Assembly: GCA_964549615.1 (NCBI GenBank)
Contig: CAZJVP010000057.1
Location: 1 to 57,116, forward strand
Reading direction: 5' to 3'
DNA length: 57,116 nt
From: CAYVLA01 sp964549615 [NCBI: uncultured Thermococci archaeon]
Lineage (GTDB): Archaea > CAYQAE01 > CAYVLA01
The notes under the pieces were generated by a model. It made no database searches, had not been told where the DNA came from, and saw nothing but the letters and a program-made list of their open reading frames with translations. Shown here piece by piece: positions 42,647-51,100 of the stretch (positions within the stretch are counted from its first letter, which is position 1; each line of letters begins with the position of its first letter). The position numbers were made by a program, and so were the translations under genes.

Positions 42647-44443
42647 ATGCAAAGGATATCCCAGAACCTTATCATGTTCAGGGACACTTGCAACGTCTAC
42701 GTTGTCAAGGATGGAAGCCGCGCGCTCCTGGTCGACTTCGGATCGGGCCGCATCCTGAAGGCTTTGGAGTTGTTGGGCGTGAGGAATCTGGACTGGGTCC
42801 TCCACACCCACCACCATCGGGATCAGTGCCAGGGCGACCCGCTCCTGCCCAAGGGAACCAAGATCGCGGTGCCCTACCACGAGAGGCCTCTTTTCGAGGA
42901 CGCCGAGAACTTCTGGAGGAACAAGCAGATATTCGACAGCTACAACGACCAGTCGACCTATTTCACCCTGACCCGGAACGTCAGGGTAGACCGATCGCTT
43001 GAGGACTACGACTTCTTCGAGTGGCGCTCGTACCGATTCCTCATCCTCCCTGCGCTTGGACACACCCATGGATCCATCGTTCTTATGACGGAGTTGGACG
43101 GAAGGAAGCTGGCGTTCACCGGCGATCTGATCTACGCGCCCGGGAAGGTCTGGAATCTGATCGATCTCCAGCACTCATACGGCGGTGCGGAGGGAATAGA
43201 CCTGAACCTGTTCTCGCTACGCGACCTAAAGAGGATGCAGCCCGACATCGTCCTGCCCTCACACGGGGATCCCATGGACAACCCGGACGAGGCGATTTCC
43301 AAGACCATGGAGAATCTGAGACGTTACCACCTTTACCTCACCGGACAGCCTCCCACGATCGACCGCACCTTCAAGAGGCTCAGCCCCCACCTCCTCGTTG
43401 CGCCCCACGCCTGCTGCACGTTCTACGTTCTGCTGAGCGACTCGGGGAAGGCGATGCTGATCGACTACGGAGCTGCGAGCGGCAACCACTTCTACGCCCA
43501 TCTGCGGCAGTTCGAGTCTTGGGAGAAGCAGAGGTTCGTCGAGCACTCGATCCATGAGCTGAAGACCGATTGGGGGGTGAAGTCGGTGGAGGTCGTGATC
43601 CCAACCCACTACCACGACGACCACACGTGCGGCATCCCGCATCTACAGAGGCACCACGGGGTCAAGCTTTGGGCTCTTGACCTGATGGCGAACATCTTGG
43701 AGAACCCTCAAGAATACAACGTCCCCTGCCTCCTGCCGTATCCCATGAAGGTCGACCGCCGGATCGCAGATGGCGAAACGGTCAAGTGGGAAGAGTACGA
43801 ACTCAAGGTCGTGCACTTCCCGGGCCAAACCGAGTTCCACATGGCCATGGCTGTCACGGTGGACGGTCAGAGGGTTGCGTTTGTCGGGGACAGCATATGG
43901 GACGCTGGAGCGGCGCTGGCCCAGCCCATCATCCACCGCAACGTCGTCACGGCCGCGAGGCATATGAAATGTGCGGAGAAACTGGAGCAGCTCCAACCCG
44001 TCGTCCTGGCTGGCGGACACGGCAGCTGGATCCCCGTCGACCGAGAGAAGATCCGTACACTGGCCGTGAGAGCGCAATCCACGCGAGAAATGTTCCAAAT
44101 CCTCCTGCCAGATCCCCCCGAGATCGGCGTCAACCCGCGCTGGATCGCGATCGTTCCATATCAGCTAACGGCAAGGAGAGGTGGCACCGCCCGCGTGTGC
44201 GTAGAGGTCCAAAACTACTGGGCCCGCAGCGTGGTCGCGAAGGCAAGCCTCGCCCTGCCCCCGGGCTGGACCTCGACCCCGAGGACCGCGTCAGTTCGGA
44301 TCGACCCCGGGGCCCGATCCAGCATGGGGTTCAGGCTAAAGGTCGGCAAGTCAAGGAACGACAGGGTAGCGATAGCCGCCGACGTAACGATAGACTCAGT
44401 TCACCTTGGACAGATCGCGGAAGCTGTGGTGAGTCTCACCTAA
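42647..44443 (+). CDS. Tandem metallo-beta-lactamase-fold protein with C-terminal Ig-like domain
   Basis: 598 residues if the ATG at 42647 is used (a TTG at 42629 is six codons upstream). Two MBL domains in one chain. Domain 1 has THHHRDQ (His replaced by Gln at the last ligand position), LGHTHGS, FTGDLIY and LPSHGDP. Domain 2 has THYHDDHTCG, VGDSIWD and GGHGSW. A C-terminal beta-domain (about 500-598) resembles the NEW3-type Ig fold associated with sugar enzymes. Likely a hydrolase of a phosphate ester or lactone; substrate unknown. Confidence 0.85.
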   Translation: MQRISQNLIMFRDTCNVYVVKDGSRALLVDFGSGRILKALELLGVRNLDWVLHTHHHRDQCQGDPLLPKGTKIAVPYHERPLFEDAENFWRNKQIFDSYNDQSTYFTLTRNVRVDRSLEDYDFFEWRSYRFLILPALGHTHGSIVLMTELDGRKLAFTGDLIYAPGKVWNLIDLQHSYGGAEGIDLNLFSLRDLKRMQPDIVLPSHGDPMDNPDEAISKTMENLRRYHLYLTGQPPTIDRTFKRLSPHLLVAPHACCTFYVLLSDSGKAMLIDYGAASGNHFYAHLRQFESWEKQRFVEHSIHELKTDWGVKSVEVVIPTHYHDDHTCGIPHLQRHHGVKLWALDLMANILENPQEYNVPCLLPYPMKVDRRIADGETVKWEEYELKVVHFPGQTEFHMAMAVTVDGQRVAFVGDSIWDAGAALAQPIIHRNVVTAARHMKCAEKLEQLQPVVLAGGHGSWIPVDREKIRTLAVRAQSTREMFQILLPDPPEIGVNPRWIAIVPYQLTARRGGTARVCVEVQNYWARSVVAKASLALPPGWTSTPRTASVRIDPGARSSMGFRLKVGKSRNDRVAIAADVTIDSVHLGQIAEAVVSLT

Positions 44444-44516
44444 CACACCGTCCGCCATCACAAGCTGCCGGCTGAACAACGCCGCTAAAGGCCCAGGGGC
44501 GCAGGGCGCAGGCAAA

Positions 44517-44524
44517 CCTTTATG
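44517..44524 (+). promoter_or_regulatory. TATA box for the second URO-D-like gene
   Basis: AACCTTTATGTC lies 25-32 nt before the ATG at 44549. This spacing predicts a leaderless transcript and argues against the upstream in-frame ATG at 44522, which overlaps the TATA box. Confidence 0.5.
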
Positions 44525-44548
44525 TCCCGACAGCCCGTAGGCCGGCGC

Positions 44549-45580
44549 ATGAACCGACGGGAGAGAGTCTTGAGGGCGGTCGAACTGAGGCGGCCCGATC
44601 GCTGCCCGATCGTCCACTCCATCCTGCCCGCCGCTTTGCTCAGACACGGCCAGGCGTTGGTCGATCTCCTCGCCAAGTATCCCAATGACTTCGGATCATC
44701 GGAGCACTCGATCCCAAGGATAGAGGAGCTCCCGCCCGACTACAGGGCTGGAAGGAACCAGGACAGCTGGGGCACGGTCTGGCAATCAGCCACGGACGGC
44801 ATACACGGACAGGTCGCTGACTATCCAATACATACCTGGGAGGAGGCCGAGGAGTATGAGTTCCCGCCCCTGCCGAGCGACGAGGAAATCGCCAAGAGGA
44901 AGGCAAGCGTTGCCGAGGCCAAGAAAGACCTCTTCGTGATGAACGGCTTCAACCCGGGCAACTACTTCGAGCGCCTGCAATGGCTTTTGGGGTTTAGAAC
45001 GGTCCTCTCCTGCCTCGTCCGGCAACCTTCCCAGTTCGTCCGCTTCGCTGACAGGTTACTTGATTATTGCCTCGAATCCATCGGAAGAACCCTCGAGGCA
45101 AAGCCTGACTGCGTGACGTTTGCCGACGACTGGGGGGCCCAGGATCGCCTCCTCATCAAGCCCGATATCTGGCGCAGCTTCTTCAAGCCCCGCTACAAGA
45201 AGATGTTCGACCTCGTTCACGAAAGCGGGGCTTTCGTCCAGCTGCACTCGGACGGGTACATCGTGGACATACTCGACGACCTGTACGAGATCGGGGTGGA
45301 CATCCTCAACCCGCAGTTCTCCTGCCACGACCTCGATGACTTTGCCTCGAGGACGAGGGGCAGGTTCTGCATTAACTCGGACGTCGACAGGCAATACATA
45401 CTCCCGCATGCATCCCCACGCGAGGTGGCGTCGCACATCCGTTATCTGATCCGGATATTCGGGCAGGAAAACGAGGGCGGGCTCTTCGGCAGAGGTGAGC
45501 TGAACATGGATGTGCCGTTGGAGAACGTGAAGGCGATGTTTGATTCGTTCGTCAGATTCGGCAAGTACACATGGAGATGA
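44549..45580 (+). CDS. Uroporphyrinogen-decarboxylase-family protein
   Basis: 343 residues; MNRRERVLRAVELRRPDRCP is a typical N-terminus of URO-D-like proteins. LVHESGAFVQLHSDGYIVDIL and GVDILNPQ form the conserved barrel end, with a metal-binding His in HSD and a likely Cys in QFSCHDLDDF. Cofactor-dependent methyl-transfer and haem precursor decarboxylation are known roles, but similar proteins next to sugar genes are uncharacterised. One nucleotide separates its stop from the GTG of the kelch gene, so the two are translationally coupled. Confidence 0.82.
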   Translation: MNRRERVLRAVELRRPDRCPIVHSILPAALLRHGQALVDLLAKYPNDFGSSEHSIPRIEELPPDYRAGRNQDSWGTVWQSATDGIHGQVADYPIHTWEEAEEYEFPPLPSDEEIAKRKASVAEAKKDLFVMNGFNPGNYFERLQWLLGFRTVLSCLVRQPSQFVRFADRLLDYCLESIGRTLEAKPDCVTFADDWGAQDRLLIKPDIWRSFFKPRYKKMFDLVHESGAFVQLHSDGYIVDILDDLYEIGVDILNPQFSCHDLDDFASRTRGRFCINSDVDRQYILPHASPREVASHIRYLIRIFGQENEGGLFGRGELNMDVPLENVKAMFDSFVRFGKYTWR

Positions 45581-45581
45581 A

Positions 45582-46640
45582 GTGGGTCTTTTCAGTAGGT
45601 CCATCTTCGGAGGGGAGGAGTCGAACACGCAGATCCGCATCGCTTGGAAGCTGGGCCCGGAGTTCCCCGACCTCGTCAAGGGAGGCGCCATGGGGACGGT
45701 CGATGGAATGGTCGTGCATGCCGCGGGGATGACCTATCCTTGGAGGGAGAACGAAACCGGCTGGTGGCTTGACCCCGCAGAGCCGGAGTGGCAACCCCTC
45801 CCGCCGCTGCGGACGGGAAGGGCCTACACCATTGGTGCATCGGACCAGGACTCCCTGTTCGTGGTGGGCGGACGACGGGGTTGGCTGCCCCGCAGAGACG
45901 CCTTCAGGCTGGTTCGGGCGGCACAGGGATGGGAGTGGCAGAACCTGCCGGAACTCCGGTACCCGAGGGGTGCCCCGGCCCTCGCCCTGTCGGGGTCGCG
46001 ACTCTACGCGATCGGAGGGGGCAGCTGGGGGACTGGGACCTTCCTCGCGGACGACGTCCCCGGGGATGAGGTGCTCGACCTGGAGAGGCTTAAAGACGGC
46101 TGGAAAGAGATCCCGAAGTGTCCTGGCAGGAGACGATCCAACTGCTGTGCCGCGGCCTTGGGCAGCAAGGTGTACGTGTTCGGCGGCGTGTACGCTTGGA
46201 AGGAGCGGGAGGTGCAGAAGGTCATTCGGCTTGATGATGCGTGGCTTTTCGACGCGGAATCTGGCGACTGGATGGAGATAGCCCCCCTTCCGTGCAATGG
46301 GCTGAGCGGGGCCGCTGCACTTCCGCTCGACGACCGGCACATAATCATCGTTGGCGGAGCGATGCCGACCTCTAAGAACGGAGGGGACGCTGTCCTGACC
46401 TACAGGGAGGATCCCAAGCGCGGGGTCAGGGTGGGCTGGTATAACGAGAACGTGATCGTCTACGATGCGCGGAAGGACCGCTATCAGACGGCCGACGGGC
46501 GACTTCCGATGGGCACACACGACATAAGAGCAGCGATCCTGGAACGTACCGTCTACACGGTGGGCGGCGAGAACCTCGACCCCTCAACGAGCAACACCTG
46601 CTCCGCGGTGCAGGTCGGAGCCTTGGAGGTCAGACCTTGA
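45582..46640 (+). CDS. Kelch-repeat beta-propeller protein
   Basis: 352 residues from the GTG at 45582, next to the URO-D stop. Several kelch blades: PLRTGRAYTIG followed by DSLFVVGG, SRLYAIGGG, SKVYVFGG, RHIIIVGG, RTVYTVGG. The blade GG doublets and following aromatic residues are typical. No signal peptide is visible, so it is probably cytoplasmic. Cytosolic kelch proteins of this size include sialic-acid mutarotase-like proteins. Its TGA overlaps the ATG of the FAD gene (TGATG), and both neighbours suggest a sugar pathway. Confidence 0.78.
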   Translation: MGLFSRSIFGGEESNTQIRIAWKLGPEFPDLVKGGAMGTVDGMVVHAAGMTYPWRENETGWWLDPAEPEWQPLPPLRTGRAYTIGASDQDSLFVVGGRRGWLPRRDAFRLVRAAQGWEWQNLPELRYPRGAPALALSGSRLYAIGGGSWGTGTFLADDVPGDEVLDLERLKDGWKEIPKCPGRRRSNCCAAALGSKVYVFGGVYAWKEREVQKVIRLDDAWLFDAESGDWMEIAPLPCNGLSGAAALPLDDRHIIIVGGAMPTSKNGGDAVLTYREDPKRGVRVGWYNENVIVYDARKDRYQTADGRLPMGTHDIRAAILERTVYTVGGENLDPSTSNTCSAVQVGALEVRP

Positions 46641-48046
46641 TGCGGGCGATGCAGGGTTACGGCAAGCTTCCCATCAGCTACACCACCGACGTGGTGGTCG
46701 TGGGGGCGGGCGTATCGGGGGTTGCCGCTGCAGTGGCGTCATCCAGGGCCGGGGCAAGGACGCTTCTCGTCGAGAGATGTGCCTTTCCAGGCGGCACTTC
46801 CACCTCAGGCTTAATGTCCACGATCACCAACTTCTACGTCACCCGCCGCAATCAACAGGTCGTCCGCGGGATAGCCCAAGAGGTGCTCGACCGCCTTGCC
46901 GCCAAAGGCGGAGCACCCAGGGGACCCTTCACGAGGGAGATCCCACAGATACCGAACGATCCGGAGAAGATGAAGCTCATTTTGATAGAGATGCTTGAGG
47001 ATGCCGGGGTGAAGGTCCTATACCGCTCCTCGGTGTGCGGCGCCAGAGTTGCAAGGCGTAGCCTTCGGGCAGCCGTGGTGCAGAACAAGGCCGGCCACTC
47101 CGCCGTTCGGGCGAAGGTTTTCGTGGACGCCACTGGAGATGCTGACCTGGCGTTTATGGCCGGCGCCGAGGTGGAGGCGGTTCCCGCGAACGGAAGCCTT
47201 GAGCTGAGGATGGGCAACGTCGACTTGGACCGGGTTGTGGAGTATTTCCTGCGTAGCCCGTCAGAGTACGATGAGTACGGTGATGTGGAGACCAACCTTG
47301 CCGACTTCGAGCGGAACTGGAAGGAGAGAGGGATCATCCACGTCCCGCACGGAAATGGCCGAAGGATGTCCGTCGTGCAGAAGGCGATCGCCGAAGGCCG
47401 CTATCCGAGGGAACTCGGGCTGGTACACGGCTTAGATGCCTTCGGCATGTACGGTTTGAGGGGAACGGGAACCCTGATAGTGAACACCGGATTTGTGAAC
47501 GGGAATCTACTGGACCCGTTCTTCCTATCCGAGGCGGAGTCCGACGCGCGCAAGGCCGCGTCCGTCGCAGCTCGGTTCCTGATCGAGAACATGCCGGGAT
47601 TTGAGAATGCGTACCTAGCCGAGACCGCGCCCGAGCTGGGAATCAGGGTCACGCGCAGGATAAGGGGCCGTCACACCCTCACCCAGGCAGAGCGTGAGGG
47701 CTTCCACCGCTTTCCGGATGTGGTCGCCGTGGCAACGGAGAGGAAGATCGGGGGCCCAAGGTACGAAGGGGCCTTTGACGTGCCTTACGGCATCTTGCTT
47801 CCCCTAGGGGTCGAGGACCTGCTCGTCGCAAGCGGCAAGGCCGTCTCGACGGATCCGCCGGCGGCAATAAGGGGGCAGGTCGCCTGCATGCAGTTGGGCC
47901 AAGCTTGCGGGGTCGCGGCGGCGGTGTGCGTCAGATCGGCAGCCCATCCGTCCGAAGTCTCGGTGCGAGATGTCCAAACGGAACTCCTAAGGCAGGGAGT
48001 GTACCTGGGGGACCAGAAAAGGCTGGAGGAACTTGGCCTGTCCTAG
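46640..48046 (+). CDS. FAD-dependent oxidoreductase
   Basis: 468 residues. Dinucleotide-binding motif VVVGAGVSGVAAAVASSRAG near the N-terminus, then LLVERCAFPGGTSTSGLMST, VFVDATGDADLAFMAGA and a C-terminal DPPAAIRGQVACMQLGQACG. This is the FAD_oxidored family, found beside glycoside-degrading genes in many genomes. Substrate unknown; it may oxidise a sugar alcohol. It is translationally coupled to the kelch gene. Confidence 0.85.
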   Translation: MRAMQGYGKLPISYTTDVVVVGAGVSGVAAAVASSRAGARTLLVERCAFPGGTSTSGLMSTITNFYVTRRNQQVVRGIAQEVLDRLAAKGGAPRGPFTREIPQIPNDPEKMKLILIEMLEDAGVKVLYRSSVCGARVARRSLRAAVVQNKAGHSAVRAKVFVDATGDADLAFMAGAEVEAVPANGSLELRMGNVDLDRVVEYFLRSPSEYDEYGDVETNLADFERNWKERGIIHVPHGNGRRMSVVQKAIAEGRYPRELGLVHGLDAFGMYGLRGTGTLIVNTGFVNGNLLDPFFLSEAESDARKAASVAARFLIENMPGFENAYLAETAPELGIRVTRRIRGRHTLTQAEREGFHRFPDVVAVATERKIGGPRYEGAFDVPYGILLPLGVEDLLVASGKAVSTDPPAAIRGQVACMQLGQACGVAAAVCVRSAAHPSEVSVRDVQTELLRQGVYLGDQKRLEELGLS

Positions 48047-48101
48047 GGCGAACTGGAGCACTTGAGGTTTCCGCAAGGAGAAATCCCACTAGGAGTTGAC
48101 C

Positions 48102-48109
48102 ATATTTTT
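48102..48109 (+). promoter_or_regulatory. TATA box for the surface protein gene
   Basis: CCATATTTTTCGG lies 24-31 nt before the ATG at 48133; leaderless transcript expected. Confidence 0.4.
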
Positions 48110-48132
48110 CGGCGTGCCGACAGCCCCTCTCG

Positions 48133-51100
48133 ATGAACCGGGCTGCGTGGGCGGGCATGGCGCTGGCCCTGGTCGTGCTTTGCCCCCCTGTCCTTGCGCT
48201 AGATGCCGAGGAAGCCGCGTTCCTGGACATAATCAACCAGTACCGGCTGGCAAACGGCGTTCCCCCGCTGGCACTGTCCCCAACGCTCACCCAAGCATCC
48301 GAACTTCACAGCCAAGACATGGCCGACCACGACTACTTCTCCCACTACAGCCTGGACGGAAGATCGCCGTACGACAGGATGGTCCAGGCAGGGTACAACT
48401 ACGCGACGTGGATGGGTGAGAACATAGCTGCAGGGTTCGTCACGGCCGCTCAGGTCTTCCAGGGCTGGAAGAACTCCCCCGGCCACGATGCCAACATGCT
48501 GCGGCCGAATTTCGTGGTGATCGGCATCGGGAGGGCGTACAATGCCTCATCCCACTATGGCTGGTACTGGACCACCGATTTCGGCGGATACGACGATTCC
48601 GGGGCTCCCCCGGCACCGATCGTTACCTCGCCAACCCATCCGAGCCGAGACCTCTGGTACGCCAACCACTCCCCAGTATTCGAGTGGGAAGGCGTCCCCG
48701 ATGCCGAGGGGTATAGCTTCCTGATCGACCACTCACCATACACCACCCCGGATAGTTCGATCGATTCGAATACCACTAGCGCGACCTATTCCAACCTCCA
48801 AGATGGAACATGGTACTTCCACGTCAGGGCGAAGACGCCGACTGGGTGGGGCCAGGCGAGCCACTACCGCATCAACGTGGATTGCACCCCGCCGGAGCCT
48901 CCAGCCATCGCGTCCAGCACACACCCAGACCAAGACGCCCAATATCCCAACGATGACCCGTCCTTCAGCTGGTCACCCTTGCCCGACACCTCCGGCATCT
49001 CTGGCTACAGTTACCTTCTGGACCGAGAAGCCCTGACGACGCCGGACGAGGTCCTAGATACTTATTCCACCTACAAATCCTACCATGACCTCCAAGAGGG
49101 ACTTTGGTATTTTCACGTTCGCTGCGTGGATCGCGCCGGCAACTGGGGTCCGGCCTCCCACTTCAGGATAGCCGTACGGTTCTTGCCTTCCGCGGACTTC
49201 GAGGCCGCGCCCAGAAACGGGTACGAGCCGCTCTCCGTCGCGTTCACCGACCTTTCGCTCTCCAGAACCGGGATCACCAACTGGTCATGGGACTTCGGCG
49301 ACGGCTGCACCAGCCGGGAGAACAATCCCGTCCATCTCTACCTTCGCGAGGGCGTCTATTCGGTCTCGCTTGAGGTCTGGGAATCTGACGGGGACCACGA
49401 CCGCATCTCGAAAACCGACTACATCCGCGTAGCCACCCCTGCGCCGGACGACTTTTTGGTCGCATCTGTCGCCAAAGACTGGGAGCCAATCATAGGGTCG
49501 AGCCTCTTCGGAGCTTTTGCCCTCGAGGACTCCTACGTATCCCCGGATCAGCCTGCAGTCAACCACGGGCACGAACCGCTGCTCTTGTGCGACTCCCAAG
49601 GCAGCTCCATATACCTGGCGATGGATCTGTCCGCAATCCCCACCGGTGCGACCATCCTCGACGCGGGGCTAAGCCTCTACTTCCAATCTGGCATCGGACT
49701 CGTGGACCCGCACGTTAGGGTTTCCTACATCGAGGACGACTCCTGGACGGAGGCGGAGATCTGCTGGGACAATGCACCCTTGCATCCTGACATGGATTGT
49801 GAGAGCAAGGAGTTCCTTGCCTTCCCGGGCATGTACGCGAGATTCAACGTATCCTGGGCTGTGAGGACCGCGCTGCCGAGACGACGGATCAGCCTGCGGA
49901 TCTCCGTGTGTTCGGGAAATGGAACCCTGCTATTTGCGTCGGGGGAGTCGGACCAGATCGAAGCTCGTCCTCTGATCGTCGTTCGATACACGACGGGCGA
50001 TCTTCACCGGGTCTCGTTTTCGTCGGTTGGCCCGGGAGGCGTGGTCCGCAACCTTGGCCGCGTCTCGATAGGCGGCATTATCTGCAGCCTCCCGTCGAAC
50101 GCGTCCGTCATCGCAGGTTCCTATCCCCTGGCCTACCTCCCCGGATGGGATTTCGAGATGTGGCAGGCCGAGGGAGCACTGTCGGTCTCCAATCCATTTG
50201 CCAACGCCACCATCCTGACTGTCTGGGGGCCCGGCGTCGTCGTCGCCAAAGGGAACTCCACGAAGGCGACCTATGCTTATGACGACGGCACGTGCGAGTT
50301 TGCCCTCGGCGCGTCCCGAGGCCAGCTGCTTGCAGTGGAGTTTTCGCCACCCATCACGGGCCGGCTCGCCGGCATACGCCTGTTCTTCGAGGATATCTCG
50401 GATGCAGGGAACAACAACGCCCTCGTACGCATCCTGCGCCGGGACGGCAACGACCTAGTTCCCCCAATTCCGATCGACCCCAAGAACGACGGCTGGCTGG
50501 TGATCGAGCTCGATGACCCCGTGGACCTTGCCGGGGACTTCCTCGTAGCCCTGCAACATATTGAGGATGGTTGGCCCAGGATAGGGGTGGATACAAGCAG
50601 TTCTGCAGCGAGCCTCCTTCGACAAGGGGCCGGGTGGCAGGACTATGATTCGAACCTGATGATCAGGTGCGAGTTGGACCACCTTCCCTCCCTCAAGCTG
50701 GCTGCGCGACTTTCTTTGGAGTTCGCTCCACCGACGCCGCGCGCAGGTGAAGTTGTCACCGTATCGGGCAGATTGGAACCGGAAACGCCGCAGGCATACG
50801 TTACCATCACCCTCGAGCCCCCGGGCCGCACCCGCATCAACCATACGATTCCCCTCACTAGCCTCGGCGAGTTTTCTTTCGACTACGTCCCGCCCTGGGC
50901 CGGGCTCTGGCACGTGCGTGCCTTTTGGGAGGGAGATTCGAACTCCTCCCCCGCAAACGAGACCATACAGATACCCGTCGAGAGGGGCTCCGTCCACATC
51001 ACCTGCATCGTTGAGCCTGACCTTAGCAACTATGGCGAACCGATCAGAGTCAGTGGCGAAGTCGGCCCGGTCGCCGTTCCGTTCGCCGTTGAACAAAGAG

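Noticed and set aside
44522-44548. Upstream ATG extension of the second URO-D-like gene
   Set aside because: The ATG lies inside the TATA box, and the family N-terminus begins at 44549.
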